A stretch of 64,000 nucleotides of DNA, taken from NCBI RefSeq assembly GCF_022201045.2, contig NC_068560.1, positions 29,901,501-29,965,500 of the forward strand, in the 5' to 3' direction. The position numbers were made by a program, and so were the translations under genes. Position 1 is the first letter of the stretch, and the number at the start of each line of letters is the position of its first letter. This document shows positions 11,904-22,340 of this stretch, piece by piece. This stretch comes from Citrus sinensis (taxonomy: Eukaryota > Streptophyta > Magnoliopsida > Sapindales > Rutaceae). Below the pieces are notes generated by a model. The model searched no databases. It was not told the origin of the DNA and saw only the letters and a program-made list of their open reading frames with translations.

Positions 11904-12490
11904 GGTGACATTTTTTTTTAACTTAATGACTTAAAGTGACTTAACTTAATTAATTAAGTTAATTAGAGATGTTTGTTTTTATAACTTAATGAGACTGTTT
12001 AGATAATTTTGACTTAATAAAATAAGCTAATTTTTTTTGCTTTTTACTTAATGGAGAAATATAAATTAAGTCAATTACTTGCTAATGTAAAAAATATCCC
12101 TGTTTTATAATTTATTTTTCATGTCTACCCCAAAATTCACCCATAGATATTTACCCCACATAAAAATATCTCATTTTTTATTTCTTATATTGTATACGAT
12201 AAAATTTAAAATTCTAAAATAATTATGTATTCACTTGAATATAGTTTTACTTATAAATGTTAAAATATTGTGGTATTTAATATATTATTTATTTGATATT
12301 TAAATTTAATAAAGATACGAATGTAAAAGTACATATTTTCAGCGTTTTAAGTTGAAAAAAACAAATAACTTAATCCTTATTTTCTGAGATTCAGACGAAA
12401 AAACAAACATATTATTCAGATTCAGACATTCAGACTTATTCAGAATTCACACTAATTCAGATCTATTCAGATAAAAAAATAAACGCCACC
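11904..12490. mobile_element. MITE copy 1 (family shared with 62697-63312)
   Basis: 587 bp nearly collinear with 62697-63312 on the same strand. Ends read GGTGACATTTTTTT at the left and AAACGCCACC at the right, roughly complementary, with TAA at the left and CAA at the right flank. A 3-bp TAA-type duplication suggests PIF/Harbinger. The body carries CTTAAT/ATTAAG palindromes near the left and repeated ATTCAGA motifs near the right. It lies inside the Mutator-like element. Confidence 0.75.
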
Positions 12491-14097
12491 CAAGTCATTT
12501 CAATAGCTATTTTTTAATTTCTCCTTCATTGTTTGTGTATTAATATTTTAATAGTTAGCTTTTTCATTTTCCAATGATTAGTCATACATCAATTATTTTT
12601 TTTAGCCTCACAATATTGTTATAAGAATATTCTGTTAAGGTCGGGATACTTTCATACTTTTATAAGTCAACAGTGATTAATAGTTAAAGATAACGAGTTT
12701 TAAGGGATAATTTGGTGTTTTCAATAATAAAAGGGACAATTTAAATATTGTCGCTTTAGGAGAGGAGTAAGCCGATATTAACCCTTAATTAAAGGATAGA
12801 GCAAGGCATTGAATTGCGATGATAATTTGCATACAATAGAAATATTTTATGTTAGATCAATATATTTTAATATTTGTTTTAGTGTTGAAATTTAATTTCT
12901 TATTCACATTCATAATATTTAAAATTGAATACTACGTGCGAATTTTTTAGGCTATAATTATAAATTTATAACTTGAATTATATAATTTAAATTTTTATGT
13001 ATTATTAAAAATTCATTGTAGATTGTCGATGGACTTAGTAATTTGAAGTTTTTGTGGGTGCATGTTTAATAATGGCAAATCCACCCACTGCTATCCCTAA
13101 AAAAGCGAAAACCTGCAAAAAAAAAAAAAAATGACCACACGCAAATTCTTCATATAAAAACAACTATAAAAGATGTCAAAATCTTTATGATTATCCCAAT
13201 TCATTATCAAAAGACCAAATTATCCATACCTTAGTACTTGCACACTTCCTTCAACTTTGGTCTTTCTCTCTCCTTACCCATAGAATTATTATAAATTTTA
13301 ATAAGTATGGGAAATGATAATAGTTCTCAAATTATTATAAATTTCAATTTATTTTTATTTTTGTTCAAAAGATAAGGAAACGGTAAGAGTGCATTGATAA
13401 TTTTTTTTAATCTTTTTAACAAAAGCAAAAGATAAATTGAGATCCGCAAAAATTTAAATAACAGTCTAAAGATTTTCATTTTATAAAGAAAGTAACCGAA
13501 AATTAACCCTTAAAAATCTCAATTCAATATTCATTTATGGAACGACAGAATATATGAATGCTACAAATATGTCGAGACTCAACAGTTGTAAATCCCTAAT
13601 ATTTTTATATATGAATGCCATACAAATTTGGAGTCCTTGATTTTCAAATTTTCAACATTTGGTGGTTCCTCAGAAAAGGTGAGAAATTCCATTGAAAACC
13701 AAAACTTTCAAAATTAAGCCTTATATATATCTAATAACTATCCTTTATAATTTTATTTTATCAGAAAAATCTGCAATGCGATCTTGCCCAAATATCTATT
13801 GCACACAAACACAATTGCTATAATTTCACCATCATACATGTGATTAGCCATACAAAATGGAATTTGAAAAGAGACCCAAAATCATGCCCAGTATGCCAGG
13901 TCCAAGCAAAGAAAAGAACTCAAAGATCACAAGGATTTTAGAATGTACAGAATTTTCGTAGATACCTTTTTAATCATTTCTAAATCTTCAGTACCCTTTT
14001 AATCATTCCTAAATCTTCAAATTAAACTACGTAAGTTCTCAAGACAAAATTGAAATCAGAGATAATACGTCCTGGCATTATTTATTATTAGTCTAGC

Positions 14098-14353
14098 TCA
14101 GTCGGCTTCAAGTTCAGCACCGAACTGCTCCAATCTTGAAGCCTCTGCATCCAGATCCCGGATTGCGGCATGGTTAACTAATCCATCGTCCTCACTGGCA
14201 TGAATCTGTCTCCCGCCAAACCTGAAGAAAAACATTAAAGGTAATTTAACGATTAAACAGTGACAGGCTAATTTCAATCCCCATAGACATCATTCGATTA
14301 ATGTCACTTCAATATTTAATTCTCAGAAGATCTACTTGTTTCTCATTGAATTT

Positions 14354-14384
<31 letters not shown>

Positions 14385-17300
14385 GGGTTTGCACTGCTTT
14401 ATGCACACATAGTACCCCTCTAAAGTCTTCTAGTAGTTAGTAGATGCACACATAGTCCCCTAGTACCATCATATAAGGAGGGACTGGCATTAGTAGAAAG
14501 GTCTCTCTTCTCTATGTACACCATTCCCTGTTTCCTAAAGAAATATGTAAGATTACCCACTTGCCCAGAAAGTTTATGGACTCCAAAAGGAACAAACATA
14601 TCCAGTGTTTAATTTAAAGCAGAAAGGCATCCGTCCAAACTTATTACATCTTGCCATTCCTAAAGCACACACATCAAAATTTAAACAAATAGTACTTTTA
14701 TGCAAAGTCATGAATTCCCAATGGCAATAAGTAACTTTTATTGCAAGACTGTGAATGTTTCTTAATGGGAACTAATTCTTATTCCACCATCAGGACAAGT
14801 ACATAACTGCATAAAGGCATTTGCATTACACAATAATATGATGATAGCTGTATATCTAAATGATAAAAGGGCATGCCATTACAGCTCATTCTCATATAGA
14901 AAACACAAATAGTAGACTTAAAGAATTACCATCGTCCATTCATCAACTCTATGCACTTTTGAGCATCCTTCCTATCCTTAAATCTTACTAAAACAACACC
15001 CTGTGGATGATTCTCGCAAACCTGAAAGCAAAACCAATACAAACCAATAGATGAGTAAATGAGTCTGCAAAGTTATCAGAAGCAGAACCCTCTCAAAAAT
15101 AAAGATATTTTTCACAACCTTCCAAGGACATCAGAGCAAAATCTAAATGGCAGTCCAAATGCCAAAACCATAGCTAGGCAACAGAGAAATTTTGGAAGAT
15201 ACCAAGCATGTGAATACAACAATTTCACCGAGGGGGAAGAAAAGAAAATCCACTTAATTCTTGAAAATAATGAGAGAAATGATTTGAAAATCCTTAGAAT
15301 GATTGAAGGATCAGGAGCAACGTCTTAGTTACACAGGAAGAAGGAAGATGCAACATAAAGGAGAAGAAAGATGAGGAATAAAGAATTACCAAGGAATGTC
15401 GAATAAGAAACTACAGTTTCTAAACTAATTTAGCTCTAAGCCCCATGCCTGGATGAAGAATAACCAAGTCCGGTGAAAATACTAAAGAAGACACAGTTCA
15501 AGAGAGAACAGCAAATGGCCTTAGAAGATTCAACAAGATGAAGTTAGAAAGTAGTCCGCTGAATTAATTTTAGGAAAATAAAGGCCATCCACACATTGAT
15601 GACTCATATTTGACTAAGAATTCAAGAAACATTTCAAAAAATGAGCCATAACAACACCTGAAAGTTGAAAGTACAAGCCAACAACTGAACATCAAATTGT
15701 GAAATTGTTAGTCATATAGCCACTTTATCAAATGACTTGAGGGAGACCCATAAACTCTAAAAGAAAGATAATGAGAATGCAATTTATTTCCACATTTAAT
15801 TTCATTACCTTGACTGAATCCACCGGACCAATCTTTACACATTCCTCTTGAACATCAGCCTCCAACTCTGATCGTAGATTTTCATCAGCCTATCAAGATA
15901 GGAGAATGTCAATCAAGGGTGACATTGGAATATCATCTGAAAGTTTCACTGCTGATATTACATTGCAAACAACCAAATTAAATGAGGAACACGGGTGACG
16001 ACTCTTAAGAGTGACAACATATGCTGGAAAATCAACAGAGAAAAAAGAGAAATCAATTCTTATGTGCCCTCATTACATACTAGTTCATTGACTAATATAA
16101 TTCTACCATATCGGCCTCAACAAGATAATGCAGCCTACCATAAAGTAAGGGATCTAAAAAAATTCAGAAGCTCAAACGAGAAATTCTTAGAAAAGCTATT
16201 CGTCAACAACACTTTTGATTGTTTGGGAAAACATATACCAAAATTGTAACTCAAGTCAAATGATGACTCAGCTAATCCACCAAGACTAGCTGCATGCTCT
16301 CTCTCTCCCTAAATCTTGGAAAACAGAAATAATGTCTATGAACAAGGTTTTCTAATACAGGAGTCTGGGGAAAGAAAAATAGCACACTAGGGAAACATAA
16401 TTACTTCAATTCAGATTCAATAGTAGAGGACATAATTCAGTCTTTGCCACATGATAATTACACAACATACAGAAGTGTAATCCATTAAATACAGTAGAAG
16501 CTCAATAAATTAATAAACTCGGTTAGATAATAGTTTTTTCTGGTCCTGACTTGGTGCCAACATGGTAAATTATTAACTCGATAAAATTAGACGATAATAT
16601 TTTTTTTTAAAAATCCTATTTTCCTATAGGGCCCACTTACTATATAAATAAATCCACATGACATACCATGTGACTTCTTTAAAATATGTTCATAATATTG
16701 TTTGCTATTTTTTAAAGTTGATTTGAAATTAAATCTCATCTCTAACTTTTTTTATAATGCAAAATTCCAGTATGCAAGCGTGAGACAAATTCCATATGTC
16801 ATCTTTAATATAGAAAAACAGAAACTCCACGATGATAATCTAATCACTACCAATCTAAGGCAACTAACTACTATTCAAAAAAACACATAATAAATATTAA
16901 ATCAAGGTAAGTAAATACTATAAACAAGATCATATTTAAGGAATTTCTTCATAAAATAAATAATTTATTAATTAATCAATATACTAATATTTGCTAAATT
17001 AATAGATTTTTCATGGACCCAATACTATTAATTTATCGGTTTTGCTGTATACCCATAAGAGGGAACATGGGTGTAAAAGACTGATGGTTACAAATGATGC
17101 TATGATGCGTCCACGGGAGACCAAACACTCATAGGGTGACCAGCAAACAAAACAGAATGTTCAACACTCACCCTCATCTCAGCAGGAGTGAACATAAAAC
17201 GAAGAATGACAGTAGCAGGAATTGTCAATTTTGCATCATCTCGGCCACCTGTGCCATTTAGAGGGAATGTTTGTTGGCAGTGCACGATACAAAAGCAAAA

Positions 17301-20300
17301 AAATGCAGAAATTTGGGATAAAATAAATTGTCATGAAAAGCTACATGTTTGGCAACACATGTTGAAAAAGCAAGTGAAATCATTATAATAGTAATACTTG
17401 ATATCTTCAAGGTTCCAGACACATGCAATTAAGAGACACAAGCTATCAAACTTTATACCTTACATGCATACAGACGCTGCAGATTCATATGATCAACAAC
17501 TTTAAAATTTTTATTTATTTAAAATAGATCATGCATAAATTATCTAAAGAAAGAAAGATTGTACACAAGGCTGATCATAAAATAGACAATATGTATACCC
17601 TATATGATGGATGAAAACAGGATATACCAACATCTTGAATAGCATATGCTATTTCTATAAACATCTCCATGTAATGTCGAAAGATATACATCTTACATTT
17701 CCAAGTAATTTGAAAAGATTCAACACCTCTAAACTTCAGTCCAAATGATCTACAATGGAGAAAATAGATATAGCAAATAACAATATCTACCATTTCTATC
17801 TAAATAACTAATATTATTCAGACATCAGAACTAAAATAAGCTACTGCATATTGTTGATAGCAAAACACAGTCTAGAATAAACAGGATAGTGATCCAAGTA
17901 AAATTGAAAAACACAACACTATCATGAAATCTAAAATCATCAACGCTAGACAGCAACAAAAGATACAGCATGTCTCAGAAAAAAATTATGACTGCGAGGG
18001 AGGTCTCTAATGAATTTTAGAGGAGCTATGGAATTGCCCTCCCCGCCGCCAACAAAATGAAAATGTAAGATTAGAAACCTACCCCAGCCAAGCATCTTCT
18101 CTTCAACCTTCTTCAGTTTCTTTTTCTTCTTGCTGTCAACTTGTTTAGCTATGAACCTCTCCCCTGCATTTAGCATTACGCAAAATTGTTATTACAACTA
18201 TGAAACCTATCAGTACTCGTGCATTCAAACCAGCACAGAGAGATGTTATGTATTCTTATAAAGAAGCAAACAATGTGTTATATATTCCAAAACATAAGCA
18301 AACCATAATTAATCATCCCTTGCCATAATCCATAAAAGAAAAACCAGACATGAACAAAATTATTGATACCTTTCTGCTCAAACTTAGCTTGTGTGACTGA
18401 CATAGGGATCTTCCCATCGGGGCGAAAAGGAGTACCATCCAAAAGTTGAGTAGCCAGAGCAACTGAGGGTTCCTAGTAGAAACATATATCATATGTAATA
18501 CACATACTTAGATATAAGAACCTGAAAAAGTTATACGACAGAAGGACAGCACACAGGAAAGAAAGTACCTTGAGATATGTAACAAGTGCATCACCCTTCT
18601 TCATTCCTGTCTCTTTATCAACATAGATCTTAATACGAGGTTTCTTGGTTTCAGGATCCTACAAATATGACCACACATACTCAGGACATCCACAGTATAA
18701 AATGCTTAAGATTTAGAAATGAAATAACTAAAATATGGCATAATGTAGACATACAAGGTAGGTCAGGAGTTTAAAACATCTGGTAGCTGTTAGTTGGTTC
18801 AATTGGTAAAACCTGTTAGGATCGGACTGGAGATTTAGGGTTTGAACCTTGCTCACATTGGTGGAGAGGGGGTTTGGTTTGCATTCAAACAACTCTTGGA
18901 GGGAAAAAGAAAAAGAAAAAAGAGTTCAAAACGTCTGAACTCCACATAAAAGAGAATTAAAAGAATAACCAGAATATTTCAGTTCTTGTTCTCTTATGTA
19001 TCAGTTTTTACTATTTTCAGTCTCTTTTGTGAAAGAAACCACCAGCTATGTTGAGTCATATAATCACTGAATCTTTTATACTAGTTAAAAATTTGATCAG
19101 ACAACATAATTCAATTAATACTTTAAACCTAATTCAGCTAATGATGGTAAAAAGTTTGATCTGCAAGACAAGCATAGACACTTTGTCCTTTCATAGATAT
19201 ATGCGCAATAAGTACAAGCCGATTACCACTCAGGCTCCTGAACAAGGCATCATATCAAGAAATTTTTGTGCAAGATGATTATTTCATTTTTGAATATTAA
19301 TATGTGCAAGACAAATTTTGGATAGCTGGCAATCTACCTCTTTGATTATTCCACACTTGGAAAATACCTCCACCATCTGCAATGTAACTCCAAGATTAGT
19401 AATGCAAAAAGAAAAAATTGATACTAAGGATGAGACAGTGACCATCGACTTACTTCCTCAACAGTGACATCATCTGGCAACCCAGTCACATAAACATGTG
19501 TATTGACTTTTAACTCAAACCAAGAATCAGGAGGTTTATTAGCTTCCTGTGAAAAAGCAACAGGCTTAGTACAAAATCATATATGTAAATAACTGTGGCA
19601 TCTCTATTTTGGGAAACAGAAACACATTATAAAGGTCTACAGAACCAATCAGACACTTTTCTATCTTTCGATCTACTCAATAATAAAAGGCTCATACTGG
19701 ACTACTAACCCTAGAACATTGGGAGAGGGCATCATAATCAGAAGAAAAAGAAAATCTTGCAACACAAGACTTATCTTATCTATGGTGCTCCTATAGAGAG
19801 AGACCAATTAGTGAAGCTTCAAAGCAGAAAATAAAGTACACGAAGGTAACAGTTAAGGCTATCCTCATTTCCAATCCTAATTCATAAATATTAGTTAAGG
19901 AATAAAGGGCAAATGGCGAAAACCTTCTTCTCCACTTGCTTGTCCGGCTGTTTTCTCTTGCCATTATGTTTTTCTTCCACCACATTGTCCGCACTATTAA
20001 CTTTTTCCTCTGTGCTATTAAGTTTTTCCTTCCCAACTTCATCATTCGCCAAGTCATCTGTTACATTTACTGTAGGAAAGACTTCTTCTTCTTTCAGGAA
20101 AGTCATCTCTTCTATCCCATATCCATCATTTTGGCTCGATGTGTCCTCCTATCACATAAAAGCCAGTCTATTTGATAACTAAAAAAAGAAAAATATGACA
20201 AAACAGTGACAATTTTTAGACAAGGAGCATGAGAACATGTAAAGGGACAGAAACAAGTCGAAAATTATATTTAAAAATCATCAAATCTCAGACAACAACA

Positions 20301-21842
20301 TACTAATAAAGTGACAGAATTCGGAGTAAAGAAGGAATAAGTACGTTAAAAAAAAAAAAAAAAAAAAAAACGACCGAAGAAGAAGATCATGTGTCAGTCC
20401 TTAGAACCTCAACTCATTTAAGATCATGTGTCAGTCCTTAGAACCTCAACTCATTTATCTTTCTAAAATTTGATGGAATTAAAATTAATGAGCTCTAACA
20501 CAAACCAACAGCACAAACCTGAGGAACCCATGCTCTAAGACCCCTATCCCACTTGTACCTCGTACCATCATCATCAGTGAATTCATCCTCCCCCTCTGGA
20601 GATGCTGGAACCCCATCATGATCATCACGGCCCATGTAACCCCCAACACTGTCAGAAGCAGATCCATTTTTCAATCTTTCTGCCTCTATCTCAGCCTCTC
20701 TAACCTCCCTCTGCCATTTCTCAAACTCATCATCAACATGTGAAGGCACTGTGTAAACATCACAGGGTAAACACCATTTCCCCAAAAAAAAAAGTGCTAG
20801 TAAGTTACATTGAATTAAAAGAAAAACAGTACAGTAAAAAAGAAAAGAAACATAGTATTACCTCCCTGCTCAGCACTGGAAAATGATTGACTTTGCATCC
20901 CTGCAGCTTCCTCGATCTGCTCTCTCACCTCCTCAATGCCATCGTTGCAAGGCACTGCGTACAAACATCAAAGTAAAACCCATTCTCATGAACTTGGAAA
21001 TGTTTATCAGAAGAAAGTCATCACAAAGCAGAAACTAGATATAGTTTTTCACCTGCAGTCGAACCACGAGCCACTTGTTGAGAAATTCCTGATAAAAATT
21101 GAGGGATTGAAGATAGAGGCTGCCATTCACTTCTTCCTTGTGACCACACAAGTGTAGTTTCTAAGAGATACCCATTTAAGAAATGCTCTGTCCAGGCGAA
21201 GTAAATAAGCAAAGTAGATGGTTCAATAGCTCATTAGAGGAATTGAACATGTAACAGATGGAACAATAGTCCTGAATGCTTGCTATTGATTCACTACTGG
21301 TAGAACTGAAATGCAAGAAACGAAAAATGTTCACACGTGAATTTGAGGTACAACAAATCAAACAACTTAACGAATATGAAATATCATATTGTCATTTATT
21401 TTTTATTTTGTTTAAACAACAGCTAGCAATAGCACCTATTCAAGACAATCATTCCATTAAGAAAAATAAAAAAATAAAAAACAAGTACAAAGAGGACCAC
21501 TCACCACACAATTCTGAAATTGCATAGGGACCAACATGTTGTTGATTTTCGTCAAGTATATACCACCCTTCTTCACCGGCTGTCTCGTAATTCCCTGCAC
21601 CTTTAAGGAAAAATAATGCAGCATTTCTTCAGCGTTTTGATTAAAAAAATAATTTTTTTATCAATTTCAATGATTCAAACAATTCTCAATTGACATAATA
21701 AACTCAAACTCCTTTATAAGGAAAAAAATTTTCAATAAAAAAGTTTTTTAACAAGTGAAGCTATGAATGTACCGCAGATACGATAAAGTTATTAACACTT
21801 ACCAGAAAGTTGTTGTTGACTATCGACGTCGTCTAACGACAT
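14098..21842 (-). CDS. ELF9: ELF9 / Tat-SF1-like splicing factor with GYF-like, RRM and UHM domains
   Basis: Nuclear RNA-binding protein of the Tat-SF1/CUS2 group; the Arabidopsis relative ELF9 is reported to repress flowering through SOC1 transcript decay. Fifteen exons, minus strand: 21842-21803, 21594-21505, 21187-21053, 20954-20862, 20748-20519, 20145-19924, 19546-19454, 19376-19338, 18658-18569, 18472-18370, 18163-18083, 17248-17172, 15889-15809, 15021-14930, 14221-14098. They sum to 1590 nt, 529 aa, with GT-AG borders. Residues ~22-75 form a GYF-like domain ([16 protein letters not shown]). An acidic middle has DDGTRYKWD near residue 180. RRM1 spans ~280-365 (VYVTGLP). The second RRM at ~410-500 carries RWF after NGxx, the R-x-F signature of a U2AF-homology motif, used to bind tryptophan-containing ligands of splicing factors. 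Introns hold a SINE, an Emigrant-like MITE, a G24 tract and a tandem duplication. The symbol rests on domain order and gene neighbourhood. Confidence 0.9.
14351..14387. repeat. T13-G24 homopolymer tract in ELF9 intron 14
   Basis: Thirteen T (14351-14363) followed by 24 G (14364-14387). The transcript of the minus-strand gene would carry C24-A13. Long pure G runs are rare in plant DNA, slip easily and can fold into quadruplex or i-motif structures. Confidence 0.9.
16492..17047. mobile_element. Emigrant-like (pogo/Tc1-mariner) MITE, 556 bp, in ELF9 intron 12
   Basis: Flanked by TA at 16490-16491 and 17048-17049. The left end reads CAGTAGAAGCTCAATAAATT and the complement of the right end CAGCAAAACCGATAAATTAA. 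This matches the Emigrant family consensus style (CAGTAAAACCTCTATAAATT, TA target). There is no coding capacity. The copy is diverged and A/T-rich inside. Confidence 0.8.
18783..18921 (+). mobile_element. tRNA-derived SINE in ELF9 intron 8
   Basis: 139 bp with an A-box-like TGGTTCAATTGGT (18794 on), a B-box-like GGGTTTGAACC near 18838, and an A-rich tail ending at 18921. It is flanked by a 16-bp target duplication with two mismatches: GAGTTTAAAACATCTG (18767-18782) and GAGTTCAAAACGTCTG (18922-18937). The Pol III boxes, A-rich tail and long duplication together define a SINE. It lies antisense to the host gene. Confidence 0.85.
20347..20457. repeat. Poly-A tract and 37-bp tandem duplication in ELF9 intron 5
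   Basis: A run of about 23 A near 20348-20370 is followed by two identical 37-bp copies at 20384-20420 and 20421-20457, each starting AGATCATGTGTCAGTCCTTA. Both lie wholly within the intron and do not affect coding. Confidence 0.85.
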
Positions 21843-22340
21843 CGTTTCGTTGAACTTCCTTTCCAATTCTCGATTTCCCTCTTCTTCTGCAACACAAGGA
21901 CAAGCGCAAAGTTGCTCGTGCGGTAAATAGAACAACGTGGAAATGTCGAACTCTTGTTTGGACAAATATATTAGTTTATCCGAGAGGGGTAAAAATATGT
22001 CCTTATAGCGGTTGAAATATTTCATGGCCACCCCTAATGTTTTGGTTAATATTAATTTTTCCCCTCACTTGCGAAATTATTTCTTTGACAACGAAGGGTA
22101 TTTTCGCCAAACAATATTATTTTCCGGAATACGTAACAAATCATCTTGAAATGCAAAGTATGGGGGTAACTTGGACCATCGAGTTGAAGCCTGAAGGGTT
22201 AAATAAATGAAAAATGGTTTGAGGTTAGATTTGTGATTTCAATGGACAAACCCTTCCCGCATTAGGGTTTTAGGATTTGGGCAATAACAGAACAGATCTT
22301 CCTTTATACTGTAACTCGAAAGGCAGAGAAGTATAGAGAG
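21843..22340. promoter_or_regulatory. Shared divergent promoter region of ELF9 and the PPR gene
   Basis: 498 bases separate the two ATGs, which point away from each other, so both leaders and both core promoters must fit here or overlap upstream exons. No convincing TATA box is seen on either side, as is common for housekeeping-type genes. The region includes an A/T-rich central part around 22035-22110. Confidence 0.6.

Larger units (their letters stand above)
10661..12784. mobile_element. Mutator-like element, 2124 bp, possible Pack-MULE
   Basis: The left end GGGTTAATTTCGACCTACCC and the complement of the right end GGGTTAATATCGGCTTACTC begin a pair of imperfect terminal inverted repeats that align over about 105 bases. 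A 9-bp duplication flanks it: TTGATTAAA at 10652-10660 and TTAATTAAA at 12785-12793, one mismatch. Long terminal repeats with a 9-bp duplication are the hallmark of Mutator-like elements. There is no transposase. The interior contains a small signal-peptide ORF at 11432-11569 and a separate MITE at 11904-12490, so the element has itself been a target. Confidence 0.75.
10077..14090. other. Transposon-filled intergenic region
   Basis: No complete gene seen between the DHDPS start and the ELF9-like stop. It contains a 49-bp tandem duplication, a 2.1-kb Mutator-like element with a nested MITE and a signal-peptide ORF (separate entries), and A/T-rich sequence at 12800-13950 in which I recognise nothing. 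Confidence 0.6.
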
